NCBI RefSeq assembly: GCF_005222205.1
Contig: NZ_CP032346.1
Span: forward strand, 1,348,501-1,412,500
DNA length: 64,000 nucleotides
Direction of reading: 5' to 3'
Source of the DNA: Azospirillum brasilense
Lineage (GTDB): Bacteria; Pseudomonadota; Alphaproteobacteria; Azospirillales; Azospirillaceae
The translations under genes and the position numbers were made by a program. The notes beneath the pieces were generated by a model. The model ran no database searches. It saw nothing but the letters and a program-made list of their open reading frames with translations, and was not told the DNA's origin. Below are positions 46,369 through 54,848 of the stretch, in pieces. Numbering within the stretch: the stretch's first letter is position 1; every line of letters starts with the position of its first letter.

Positions 46369-47415
46369 ATGGACCAGATCGTTTTAATGTGGGCCGGCTT
46401 CGCCGTCTTCGTTGCCGTGCTTTTGGCCTTTGATCTTGGTGTATTTTCCAAGAAATCCCATGTGATTTCCGGCCGTGAGGCGCTGATGCGCTGCGCGGCT
46501 TATTCCACTCTGGCGATGATCTTCGCGGCCGGCGTCTTTCATTTCCAAGGGTCGCAGAAGGGGCTGGAGTTCCTGACCGGCTACCTGATCGAATACAGCC
46601 TGAGCGTCGACAACATCTTCGTCATCGCGCTGATCTTCACCCATTTCGCGGTGCCGCCGCAGTACCAGCACCGGGTGCTGTTCTGGGGCATCCTGGGGGC
46701 GCTGGTGATGCGCGGCGTGCTGATCGTGGCGGGCACGGCGCTGATCCAGGAATTCCACTGGATCATCTACATCTTCGGCGCCTTCCTGATCTTCAGCGGC
46801 ATCAAGATGCTGATGTCGGTGGACGACGAGCCGGATATGGAGAACAACCGGATCGTCAAGTTCGTCCGCTCCCGCTTCCGCATGACCGACGGCTACGAGG
46901 GGCAGAACTTCTTCGTGATGCGCGACGGCGTGCGGATGATGACGCCGCTGTTCCTCGTGCTGATCCTGATCGAGTTCACCGATCTGGTCTTCGCCGTCGA
47001 CTCCATCCCGGCGGTCTTCTCGGTGACCACCGACCCGTTCATCGTCTGGACCTCCAACGTCTTCGCGATCCTCGGCCTGCGCGCGCTCTACTTCGCGCTG
47101 GCCTCGATCATCCACCGTTTCCATTACCTGAAGTACGGCCTGTCGCTGGTTCTGGTGGTGGTCGGCGCCAAGATGATGCTGGTCGACATCTACAAGATGC
47201 CGACGGCGCTGGCGCTGGGCATCACGGCCGTCCTGGTCGGCGGCTCCATCGTCTTCTCGATGCTGAAGACCCGTGGCGAGGCGGCTCCGGAGGCCGCGGA
47301 CGGCGAGGCCCGCCGCTGGTGGGTGCCCGGCAGCCCGGCCAAGGGTGCCGGCGGCTCGGCCCCGGCGTCCTCCAGCGAGGCGGCCGCGGCGTCCTCGGAC
47401 GGCAAGGGCCGGTAA
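46369..47415 (+). CDS. TerC/Alx family membrane protein
   Basis: The protein has 348 residues and about nine helices. FLTGYLIEYSLSVDNIFVIALIF and LVLILIEFTDLVFAVDSIPAVFSVT contain the paired acidic residues of the TerC/Alx family, which exports Mn(II) and is induced by alkaline pH or manganese in E. coli. After residue 310 the protein has a Ser/Ala/Gly-rich hydrophilic tail not needed for the fold. AAGGGA at 46356-46361 fixes the ATG at 46369. It is monocistronic. Confidence 0.92.
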   Translation: MDQIVLMWAGFAVFVAVLLAFDLGVFSKKSHVISGREALMRCAAYSTLAMIFAAGVFHFQGSQKGLEFLTGYLIEYSLSVDNIFVIALIFTHFAVPPQYQHRVLFWGILGALVMRGVLIVAGTALIQEFHWIIYIFGAFLIFSGIKMLMSVDDEPDMENNRIVKFVRSRFRMTDGYEGQNFFVMRDGVRMMTPLFLVLILIEFTDLVFAVDSIPAVFSVTTDPFIVWTSNVFAILGLRALYFALASIIHRFHYLKYGLSLVLVVVGAKMMLVDIYKMPTALALGITAVLVGGSIVFSMLKTRGEAAPEAADGEARRWWVPGSPAKGAGGSAPASSSEAAAASSDGKGR

Positions 47416-47445
47416 GACGCCCGGTCCAAAGGGCAAGGGCAAAAG

Positions 47446-47487
47446 GCGGGGCGTCCGGTCCGGTGGATCGGGCGCCCCGCGCGTTTC
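47446..47487 (+). terminator. Terminator-like hairpin after terC
   Basis: GCGGGGCG (47446-47453) pairs perfectly with CGCCCCGC (47473-47480) and is followed by GCGTTTCC; the T-run is short. Confidence 0.5.
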
Positions 47488-47613
47488 CGGGCCATGGTAT
47501 TCGCAAAAGTGGTAATGCCGGTTTCACGACGACGATGATGTGGATGTGCGGGGCGGATGGCGCCCCGCTTGGCGATCCTCGCCAACCCTTTCCAACCCAA
47601 GGAAGAGACATCC

Positions 47614-48393
47614 ATGCTTATCGGCACGCAGTTCAACGGCGCTCAACCGGCCTCCATCGCCCTGTCCGCGCTTCCCATCCCGTCGGGACCCCTGTCCGGC
47701 CTGCTCCAGGCGGCCCGCGACGAACTCGTCGCCTTGGCGTCCGGCCGCGGGGTCACGCTTTCCGTCGCGTTCGACATGCCGGAGCTGGTGCGGGTCAACG
47801 AGGCGGCGGTGGCCGCTGGCTCCTGGGAGCCGATGCTTCCGGCGGCCCATCCGGCCTGCCGCTCCCTGACCCCGGCCAACGCCTTCTGGATCCGCGGGAC
47901 GGCCGCCTCCGGCGACGTGGTCACCGCCCAGGCCGGGCTGCTCTACGATTGCACCGCCCAGTCCATCGGCGACCGCTTCAACGCCATGACGGTGTTCTAC
48001 GACGACCCGGCCACCCAGGCTCCGGACGGCGAATGGTGCACCTGCACGTCCGACACCGCCAACGGCACGCGCGGTCGGGTGGTGTGGACGAACGCGGGAT
48101 GGACGCGGCCCGACTTCCAGGGTCGCGGGCTGTTCCCGATTTGCCAGCGGGTGAACAAGCTGGCGGCGTGGCTGCTGTGGTCGCCGACCTGGTTCATCTC
48201 GGTCGTCGATCCCGACATCGTCCCGGTTTGGGCGGAACGGAAGATGGGGCCGCGCCACATCGACGACGAGCCGGCCATCACCTACAACCAGATCGGCCTG
48301 AAGACGCTGCCGATGCACCTCGTGCGCTTCAGCCGCGCGCAGTTCCTCGGCGATCTGGCGCAGCTCGCCGCGGACCTCGCCCAGGCGGCGTGA
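47614..48393 (+). CDS. Unrecognised cytosolic protein, possibly GNAT-like
   Basis: The protein has 259 residues, with AAGGAAGAG at 47599-47607 fixing the start. The C-terminal half reads WTRPDFQGRGLFPICQRVNKLAAWLLW, which looks like the acetyl-CoA loop and following helix of GNAT acetyltransferases, and then FISVVDPDIVPVWAERKMG as a later strand-helix. The N-terminal half has LLQAARDELVALASGRGVTLSVAFDMPELVRV. The GNAT idea is inference from pattern only. It is convergent with 48412-48993 with an 18-nt gap. Confidence 0.65.
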   Translation: MLIGTQFNGAQPASIALSALPIPSGPLSGLLQAARDELVALASGRGVTLSVAFDMPELVRVNEAAVAAGSWEPMLPAAHPACRSLTPANAFWIRGTAASGDVVTAQAGLLYDCTAQSIGDRFNAMTVFYDDPATQAPDGEWCTCTSDTANGTRGRVVWTNAGWTRPDFQGRGLFPICQRVNKLAAWLLWSPTWFISVVDPDIVPVWAERKMGPRHIDDEPAITYNQIGLKTLPMHLVRFSRAQFLGDLAQLAADLAQAA

Positions 48394-48411
48394 CGCGAGG
48401 GACCGCCTGAT

Positions 48412-48993
48412 TCAGCCGTCGATCAGCGCCAGCAGGGCCTGACGGCGGTGGCCCAGTGACCAGCCGAACAGGAGGTGCCGGTAATTGACGGGCGGACGGG
48501 GAAGTCCGGTGATCACCAGATGGTTGTACACCGGCTCCCCGCCCTCCACCGCCTCCCGGTACTGCGCGTCGATGGCCTGGGCGTAGGCGCTGTGCACGTC
48601 CTCGAGATGGGGCTTGCCGATGTTCTGGTCGGCCCAGCGGTCGCCGAAGACCCGGCGGGTCGGCTCCCCGATGTAGCGGAAGCACAATGGCCCGCCGTCC
48701 CGCGCCGTCAGGATGACGCAGCGCGGCAGCAGCCCGGTGCTTTTCAGGTCGTCGTGCAGGCCCGGACCGAACGTGGGATTCCGCTTCCACACGGCGATCA
48801 TGTCCTGGTGCCAGTCGAGCGCCGTGCGCAACGGCTGCCGGTGGATGTCGACGCGGGTCGCCGCCGGCTCGGCGGGGGGCGGATCGCCGCGGCGACCGCG
48901 CAGGATCGTCACCAGACCGCGGGCAAGCGGCCCGGCGATGCGATCCTTGAGAAACCCGGTTGACGGCGGTGTGATGGGCAAGGCAACCGTCAC
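48412..48993 (-). CDS. PAS-like domain protein
   Basis: The protein has 193 residues. The segment LLPRCVILTARDGGPLCFRYIGEPTRRVFGDRWADQNIGKPHLEDVHSAYAQAIDAQYREAVEGGEPVYNHLVI matches the layout of the small PAS_5-type domains common in Rhodospirillales. No output domain is attached. It overlaps the upstream gene by 4 nt (ATGA). Ligand and partner are unknown. Confidence 0.65.
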   Translation of the reverse strand: MTVALPITPPSTGFLKDRIAGPLARGLVTILRGRRGDPPPAEPAATRVDIHRQPLRTALDWHQDMIAVWKRNPTFGPGLHDDLKSTGLLPRCVILTARDGGPLCFRYIGEPTRRVFGDRWADQNIGKPHLEDVHSAYAQAIDAQYREAVEGGEPVYNHLVITGLPRPPVNYRHLLFGWSLGHRRQALLALIDG

Positions 48994-49718
48994 TCCCCGA
49001 CCTCTTTCCTCGGCGACAGGAACTCCGACGCCATAGCCTGATAGATCCGCCGCGCCGCGTCCAGGGCCACGCTCCCCGCCTTGGCCCCGGCGGCGAGCAT
49101 CCGGCCGGTCGGCTTGGTCGGCAGGGCCTTCGGCATCGCGGCCTCGATGGCGTCGGCCGCCTGGTCGAAGCGGGCGATGGCCTCGCGCTGCGCGATGCGC
49201 TCCAGAGCCGTCACGGCATCGTCGAGAAGGGGGAGCAGCCGCTCGGCGCCGGCTCCCTGGTCCGCCATCGCGGCGCGGCAGGCCCGCAGCGTGGCGAGAA
49301 CCCCCGCCAGGTCCTGGGCGGGTGCCGCCGCCAGGGCGTCCGGCACCGGATTCCGGCCCACGGCCGGACCGATGCCCGCTTGCTCGGCGGCGGCCTGGAG
49401 CTGGTCCAGGAACAGGGCCACGCCCTCCCCGAGGGCCAGGGCCTTCGTGTCCTCGACGATCCCCTCCTGGCAGAGGGCGTGGGCGAGGCGTGCCTCGCGC
49501 GCCGTCGACAGGGGCAACTGCCGGACCATCAGGCTCGACAACTCGCGGATGCCGCCGTTCAGCAGGTCGAAGGCATGGGGGCCGCTCGGCGGGTTGGCGA
49601 CGATGTCGGACATCTGCTCCGCGGCTCTGGTGAACAGCGTGTCGCGCCGGTCGAAGGCCTTGGTCAGATCAAGGGCGGCATCCGGCGCGCGGCCGCCGTT
49701 CCGTTGCCCAGAGCGCAT
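48990..49718 (-). CDS. Hypothetical helical protein
   Basis: The protein has 242 residues, nearly all alpha-helical and Ala/Leu-rich (LLNGGIRELSSLMVRQLPL, ALALGEGVALFLDQLQAAAEQAG, LLPLLDDAVTALERIAQREAIARFDQAADAIEAAM). No signal peptide. An AGGCAGG site precedes the ATG at 49718. It is coupled to the PAS-like gene, so the pair may act together. I see no known family. The 297-nt gap up to the EI gene shows nothing clear. Confidence 0.6.
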   Translation of the reverse strand: MRSGQRNGGRAPDAALDLTKAFDRRDTLFTRAAEQMSDIVANPPSGPHAFDLLNGGIRELSSLMVRQLPLSTAREARLAHALCQEGIVEDTKALALGEGVALFLDQLQAAAEQAGIGPAVGRNPVPDALAAAPAQDLAGVLATLRACRAAMADQGAGAERLLPLLDDAVTALERIAQREAIARFDQAADAIEAAMPKALPTKPTGRMLAAGAKAGSVALDAARRIYQAMASEFLSPRKEVGE

Positions 49719-50015
49719 CCTGCCTGCCTTTCCGTGATCCTGAAGACCCACGTTCCTGAAGATGGAGGCCCGCCGGTTCCGGTCTGTCCGCCGGAAGCCG
49801 CGCTTCCCCGGATGGGCGAGCCAGTATTTCACAATGGGGGGTTGTCAACAACCCGGGCATTCGCTCGATCGGGGAGTCTCCGCGATCGGAATGCGCATCA
49901 GGGCTGCGGCCGGGCGTGTCGGGGGCCGGCCTGTCGCGGGCTGGCGGATCGGCCGGTCGCGCGCGCCGCCGGTCGGCCGGTTCCGGTCCGGCGGGCGCGG
50001 AGATGGCCGACCGCG

Positions 50016-51788
50016 TCAGCCCACGGCGTTGAAGTCGTCCAGCAGGGCGGCGATGCGCCCGCTGTCGCTCTGGTCCATGATGACGCGGGCGCGGCGGGTG
50101 GCCTCCTGGAGGTCCAGCTTGCGGATCCGGCGCTTCACCAGGGGGATGGCCGGCGGCACCATCGACAGGTCGCGCACGCCCAGCCCGAGCAGAAGCGCGG
50201 TGTAGCGCGAATCGCCGGCGATCTCGCCGCAGACCGACACCGGGATGCGGGCGCGCAGCGCCGCCTCGATGGTGAACTGGATCAGGCGCAGCACCGCCGG
50301 GTGCAGCGGGTCGTAGAGCGAGGCGACCTGCTCGTCGCCGCGGTCGATGGCCAGCGTGTACTGGGTCAGGTCGTTGGTGCCGATGGAGAAGAAGTCGGCG
50401 GCGTAGGCCAGGGCGTCCGCGGACAGGGCCGCGCCCGGCACCTCCACCATCACGCCGACCGGCGGCAGAGGGTCCGCGATGGGCACGCCGCGACGGCGCA
50501 GGCGGCGGGCCACCTGGCCCATCATCTCGCGCACGCGCTGCACCTCGGCGACCGAGCAGATCATCGGCAGCAGGATGCGCAGCGGCCCGTGGACGCCGGC
50601 CCGCAGCATGGCGGCGAGCTGCGTCTCCAGCAGCTTCGGCTCGCGCAGGCCCAGCCGGACGGCGCGCAGGCCGAGCGCCGGGTTCGCCGGCTCGCCGTAG
50701 CGGCCCGCCATCCAGCCGGCCAGCTTCTCCCCGCCGACATCCATGGTGCGGGCGGTGACGGTGCGCCCGCCCATGCCCTCCACGATGGAGCGCAGGACGG
50801 TGTACTGCTCGTCCTCGTCCGGCAACTGGTCGCGGTTCATGAACAGGAACTCGGTGCGCAGCAGCCCGATGCCCTGCGCCCCGTTCTCCAGCGCGTGGTC
50901 GAGGTCGCGCGGCAGCTCCAGATTGGCCTGGAGCGTCACCGCGGTGTTGTCGCGGGTGACCGCCGGCAGCTTGCGCAGGCCCTTCAGCTGCTCGCGCTCG
51001 CGCTCGCGCTCGGCGCGGCGTTGCCGGTAGTCCTCCAGCACCTCGGGTGTGGGGTCGATGATGACGCGCCCCTGGACACCGTCGACGATGACCGTGATCC
51101 CGTTCTTCAGGCCGGACAGCAGCCCGCCGACGCCCAGCACCGCCGGAATGCCCAGCGAGCGCGCCATGATCGCCGTGTGCCCCTCGGCGCCGCCGAGCAC
51201 GGTGGCGAAGCCAGCGACGCGGCGCGGGTCGAGCAGGGCGGTGTCCGCCGGGGTCAGCTCCTCGGCCAGGATCACCGCGCCGGGGTTGAGCATCGAGAAG
51301 GCCTGATACTCGTGGCGCATCAGGTTGCGGATCAGGCGCCGTCCCACCTCGCGCACGTCGGCGATGCGCCCGGCGAGGTAGCTGTCCTCCATGCTCGCGA
51401 AGGTCTGGGCGATGGTGGCGATCTCGGCCTGGACGGCGGCCTCGGCGTTGACCATCTCCTGCTGGATGCGACGCTCGACGCCGCGGGTCAGGCGGGAGTT
51501 GGTGACCATCGCCAGATGGGCGTCCAGAAGGAAGCCGATCTCCTCCGACGCCGAGCCGGGCAGCACCAGCGCCTTGGCCTTCAGCTTGCGGATCTGGCGG
51601 CGCGCCTTGCCGCAGGCGTCGGCGAAGCGCGCGGCCTCGGCCTCCACCTGATCGGCGGCGAGCGTGTATTCGGGAACGCGGACGGCGCCGCTCTCCACCA
51701 CATGGGCCGGGCCGATGGCAATGCCGGGCGAAACGCCCAGCCCGCGCAACGACCGCCCCTGGCCGGCGGCCGGAACGTCAGTCTTCAT
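50016..51788 (-). CDS. ptsI: PTS enzyme I
   Basis: The protein has 590 residues. The phosphorylated His lies in GGAEGHTAIMARSLGIPAVLG, and the PEP-binding barrel has GIGLLRTEFLFMNR, NPALGLRAVRLGL and SIGTNDLTQYTLAIDR. There is no N-terminal GAF domain, so it is a canonical EI rather than PtsP/EI-Ntr. It overlaps the HPr gene by 11 nt. No sugar permease is near, so with HPr, EIIA and HPr kinase it forms a regulatory phosphorelay. Confidence 0.93.
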   Translation of the reverse strand: MKTDVPAAGQGRSLRGLGVSPGIAIGPAHVVESGAVRVPEYTLAADQVEAEAARFADACGKARRQIRKLKAKALVLPGSASEEIGFLLDAHLAMVTNSRLTRGVERRIQQEMVNAEAAVQAEIATIAQTFASMEDSYLAGRIADVREVGRRLIRNLMRHEYQAFSMLNPGAVILAEELTPADTALLDPRRVAGFATVLGGAEGHTAIMARSLGIPAVLGVGGLLSGLKNGITVIVDGVQGRVIIDPTPEVLEDYRQRRAEREREREQLKGLRKLPAVTRDNTAVTLQANLELPRDLDHALENGAQGIGLLRTEFLFMNRDQLPDEDEQYTVLRSIVEGMGGRTVTARTMDVGGEKLAGWMAGRYGEPANPALGLRAVRLGLREPKLLETQLAAMLRAGVHGPLRILLPMICSVAEVQRVREMMGQVARRLRRRGVPIADPLPPVGVMVEVPGAALSADALAYAADFFSIGTNDLTQYTLAIDRGDEQVASLYDPLHPAVLRLIQFTIEAALRARIPVSVCGEIAGDSRYTALLLGLGVRDLSMVPPAIPLVKRRIRKLDLQEATRRARVIMDQSDSGRIAALLDDFNAVG

Positions 51789-52119
51789 CGAACTTGCGGG
51801 TGATCAGATCCACGAGCGCCGCCATGGCCTCCTCGGCCTCGCGGCCATAGGCGTACAGCTCCACCGAGGTGCCGGGGCCGGCGGCCAGCATCATCAGGCC
51901 CATGATGGATTCGCCCGACACCTGCGTCTCGCCACGCCGCACCTCGATCTCGCAATCGAAGGTGGCGACCAGCTTCACGAACTTCGCCGCCGCGCGGGCG
52001 TGCAGGCCGCGCTGGTTGCTGATCGTGACGGTCTGGCAGATTTCGGGATTCCTCTCCGGATTCTGTCCGTCAATGCCAGGGGCGCCTTGGATGGGCGCCT
52101 TCTCGTCTGGAGAACTCAT
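51778..52119 (-). CDS. ptsH: HPr family phosphocarrier protein
   Basis: The protein has 113 residues, about 25 more than E. coli HPr because of an N-terminal extension (SSPDEKAPIQGAPGIDGQNPERN). The active His is in NQRGLHARAAAKFV and the regulatory Ser in SGESIMGLMMLAAG, the target of the HPr kinase encoded at 53590. No later ATG is available, so the extension is probably real. It sits 4 nt after the EIIA gene. Confidence 0.92.
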   Translation of the reverse strand: MSSPDEKAPIQGAPGIDGQNPERNPEICQTVTISNQRGLHARAAAKFVKLVATFDCEIEVRRGETQVSGESIMGLMMLAAGPGTSVELYAYGREAEEAMAALVDLITRKFDED

Positions 52120-52123
52120 CGGG

Positions 52124-52525
52124 TCACCCGTCCGACAGCAGCGAGGAAGCGACGTTGATGTATTTCTGACCGGCCTCCCGCGCGGCGGTCACGGCGTGGG
52201 TCAGCGTCTCCTGGCGGCGCACGCTGGCCAGCTTGATCAGCATCGGCAGGTTCACGCCGGCGATCACCTCGACCTTCGCCTTGTCCATGATGGAGATGGC
52301 GAGGTTGGACGGGGTTCCGCCGAACATGTCGGTCAGCACGACGACGCCGGACCCGTCGTCCACGTCGGCCACGGAGTTCAGAATGTCCTGACGGCGCTGC
52401 TCCATGTCGTCGTCTGGGCCGATGCACACGGCCCGCACCTGCTGCTGCTCACCCACCACATGCTCCAGCGCGGCGATGAACTCTTCCGCGAGGCGCCCGT
52501 GGGTTACCAGAACCATACCGATCAT
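52124..52525 (-). CDS. PTS EIIA component, mannose type
   Basis: The protein has 133 residues. It starts MIGMVLVTHGRLAEEF with the phosphorylatable His in VTHG, and continues VVVLTDMFGGTPSNLA, the EIIA-Man signature. Alphaproteobacteria carry this EIIA-Man-like protein (PtsM/ManX type) without EIIB/EIIC as part of a regulatory PTS. It is first of the EIIA-HPr-EI set. Confidence 0.92.
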   Translation of the reverse strand: MIGMVLVTHGRLAEEFIAALEHVVGEQQQVRAVCIGPDDDMEQRRQDILNSVADVDDGSGVVVLTDMFGGTPSNLAISIMDKAKVEVIAGVNLPMLIKLASVRRQETLTHAVTAAREAGQKYINVASSLLSDG

Positions 52526-52607
52526 GGGACATCCTTCAATTCTGGAGCCTCCCCCGAAGCCACATTCTTATTGCGGCACTTATGAACGATCCCTTATCCG
52601 GATCGAT

Positions 52608-52646
52608 CCAACCCACCCGTTGGGCCAACCCACCCCTTGGGCCAAC
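52608..52646. repeat. 17-bp tandem duplication
   Basis: CCAACCCACCCGTTGGG and CCAACCCACCCCTTGGG in direct succession plus a third CCAACC, in the gap between rapZ and the EIIA gene. Confidence 0.7.
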
Positions 52647-52669
52647 CATCCCGGCCACCCGTTCCGCTG

Positions 52670-53593
52670 TCAGCCGGCCCGCGGGGCCTGCCGTTCCAGC
52701 TCCCGGTGGCTGATCCCCACCTTCAGACCCAGCCCGTCCAGCCAGGCGGCCAACCGTTCGGCGACGAACACGGAGCGGTGCTTGCCGCCGGTGCAGCCGA
52801 CCGCGATGGTCAGGTAGCTCTTGCCCTCCTGGTTGTAGCGCGGCAGAAGCGGCTGCAACAGGTCCGTCAGATGACGGAAGAATTCGGCGAAATCCGGGTC
52901 GCCCTCCACCCGCGCCGCCACGCGGGGGTCGAGGCCGGTCAGCGGTCGCAGATCCGGATCATAGTGGGGATTCGTCAGGAAACGTACGTCGAACACGAGG
53001 TCCGCCTCGCGAGGCAACCCCATCCGGAACGAGAAGGAGGTGACGAAGACCTGCAGCGCCGCCTGGGTGCCGATCTGGAAGTTGCCGGCCAGGATGCGGC
53101 GCAGGTCATGGATCGACAATTGCGTGGTGTCGATGGTCACGTCGGCCTGCTGCTTCAACGGCAGCAGCATGGCGCGTTCCAGCTGGATGCCGTCCGGCAC
53201 CGGGCGGTCGATGGCCAGAGGGTGGCGGCGGCGCGTCTCGGTGAAGCGGCGCTGCAGCGTCTCGTCCCCGCAATCGAGGAAGACCAGACGCACCTCCAGC
53301 TCCGCATGGGCCTTCAGCGCCTCGACCTCCTCCAGCATGGCGTGGGCGGAGAAGTCGCGGGTGCGGCTGTCGATGACCAGGGCCAGCGGGCGCCGGCGCG
53401 GATCGGCCTGCTCCAGCAGCGCCGGGACCAGCGAGAGACGCAGGTTGTCCACCGCCTCGTAGCCGAGATCCTCCAGCGCCTTCAGGGCGACGGACATGCC
53501 GGCGCCGGACATGCCGGTGACGAGCACGAGCTGTCCGCCCTGTCCTGGGGATCGTTCCAACGGCGGTTCCTGCAAGGGGCGTGGATCGGTCAT
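52670..53593 (-). CDS. rapZ: RapZ-family RNase adapter/nucleotide-binding protein
   Basis: The protein has 307 residues. The C-terminal domain is fully typical: VGCTGGKHRSVFVAERLA (RNA/phosphosugar-binding region) and FDVRFLTNPHYDPDLRPLTG. The N-terminal kinase-like domain has VTGMSGAGMSVALKALEDLGYEAVDNL, in which the Walker A lysine is replaced by Met33, so ordinary nucleotide hydrolysis by this domain is doubtful. In enterobacteria RapZ delivers GlmZ RNA to RNase E; in alphaproteobacteria the role is less clear. Its ATG overlaps the hprK stop (ATGA). Confidence 0.9.
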   Translation of the reverse strand: MTDPRPLQEPPLERSPGQGGQLVLVTGMSGAGMSVALKALEDLGYEAVDNLRLSLVPALLEQADPRRRPLALVIDSRTRDFSAHAMLEEVEALKAHAELEVRLVFLDCGDETLQRRFTETRRRHPLAIDRPVPDGIQLERAMLLPLKQQADVTIDTTQLSIHDLRRILAGNFQIGTQAALQVFVTSFSFRMGLPREADLVFDVRFLTNPHYDPDLRPLTGLDPRVAARVEGDPDFAEFFRHLTDLLQPLLPRYNQEGKSYLTIAVGCTGGKHRSVFVAERLAAWLDGLGLKVGISHRELERQAPRAG

Positions 53594-54081
53594 GGCAGCT
53601 CCGGCGCCTTTCCGAGCGAACCCGCCCGCGCGGCGCCGGCGGCGAGTTTCAGCTTGGCCGGCGCCGAGGCGTCGAAGGGGCAGAGGGCGAGGCGCGGCAC
53701 GGTCCGGTCGAGAAGATCCGCGGTTTCCTCCTCGGGCAGGCGTTCCACGGCGCCGCGCGGCACCAGATCGACGACCAGACCGATCTCCGCCTCCGTGGCG
53801 GCGGGCACCGGCACGATGCCGACCCCCCGAACCTCCAGCAGTCCGGCCAGCGCCGCCGGCGCCGTCGCCATCACCCTGCCATCGTCCACACGCAGCTCCA
53901 CCCGGTCGTCGGCCACCAACAGCGCCCCCGCGTCGATCATCCGCAGGGCCAGATCGGACTTGCCACTGCCCGACGGTCCCCGCAGCAGCACGCCGACGGA
54001 CGTTCCGTCCCGGTCGCCGCCGTTACCCAGGCCGCCATTCCATGTGCCGACCAGGACGCAGGTGCCATGAATCGTTGCCAT
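53590..54081 (-). CDS. hprK: HPr kinase/phosphorylase, short form
   Basis: The protein has 163 residues: only the catalytic C-terminal half of Gram-positive HprK, as usual in alphaproteobacteria. Walker A is GPSGSGKSDLALRMI, followed by LVADDRVELRVDDG and VRGVGIVPVP, which holds the signature RG-x-GI motif. It should phosphorylate HPr on Ser and respond to the ChvG/ChvI system beside it. The ATG at 54081 is chosen because the ORF start at 54138 lacks a ribosome site and conservation. Confidence 0.9.
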   Translation of the reverse strand: MATIHGTCVLVGTWNGGLGNGGDRDGTSVGVLLRGPSGSGKSDLALRMIDAGALLVADDRVELRVDDGRVMATAPAALAGLLEVRGVGIVPVPAATEAEIGLVVDLVPRGAVERLPEEETADLLDRTVPRLALCPFDASAPAKLKLAAGAARAGSLGKAPELP

Positions 54082-54225
54082 GATCCCGCGAAGGTGAGGT
54101 GTGCCGCCGCTTCTGTCAATGGGATGCCGAAAATGCATCCTTTTCCCGCCCGATACGCCTCCAATGCGCCGGCGGGACCACCATGGCCCCGAACCGGGGC
54201 GATGCCTCCTTCAGCGCCACCGCCT

Positions 54226-54669
54226 TCAGCCCGGCCGGTCGCAGCCGGCGTTCAGGGTCAGGCACGGGGTGGGGCGGGCGGTGCGGCGGATGTCCAGCAG
54301 CTCGCTGGCCAGCGCGTCGCGCCGCCGGATCATTTCGTCCAGATCGTCCAGTTCCGCGGCCTCCTGGCAGGCGGTGCGGAAATCCTTCTCGCGGGCCAGC
54401 CGGGTGAGAAGATGGCTGTAGCTGTCGGCGATGGTCGCCAGATGCCGCTGGGCGCCCTGCAGCGCCTGCGCCAACTGCGTCCGCTCGTCGGCCGACGCCC
54501 GCATCATGCGGGCCAGTTCGCCCTGCTGGACGCTGGCGTCCTTGATCAGGCGGGCCAGCCGGTAGCGGCGGAAATCGACCACCGTGGCCGAAGCCGCGGC
54601 GGGTCCGTCGATCTGGCGTCGTGCGAACGGGGTGAGGTCGGACTTGGCGTCTGACGTGGTGTCTGACAT
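54226..54669 (-). CDS. Hypothetical coiled-coil protein between chvG and hprK
   Basis: The protein has 147 residues, without signal or membrane segments. Residues 30-130 are a long amphipathic helical region (QQGELARMMRASADERTQLAQALQGAQRHLATIADSYSHLLTRLAREKDF, AAELDDLDEMIRRRDALASELLDI), probably a coiled coil. A single N-terminal VDFRRYRLARLIKDA segment is basic. No family is recognised. It lies in line between chvG and hprK, so it may be part of that transcription unit. Confidence 0.6.
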   Translation of the reverse strand: MSDTTSDAKSDLTPFARRQIDGPAAASATVVDFRRYRLARLIKDASVQQGELARMMRASADERTQLAQALQGAQRHLATIADSYSHLLTRLAREKDFRTACQEAAELDDLDEMIRRRDALASELLDIRRTARPTPCLTLNAGCDRPG

Positions 54670-54848
54670 GGCCCCTCTTCCGGTTGGTGACGTCCGGGTG
54701 TCGAAAGGCCAGCCGTCGCGGGCGCGGGAATGACCGGAGTTGAGCATCCGCCGCACCCACGACTTTGTCCATACGTCTTTTCTCAAATTGCAACTATGCC
54801 GCATCCGCCATGTGGAAATCCGTTTTGGAAACCCGTTTTGGAAATCCA

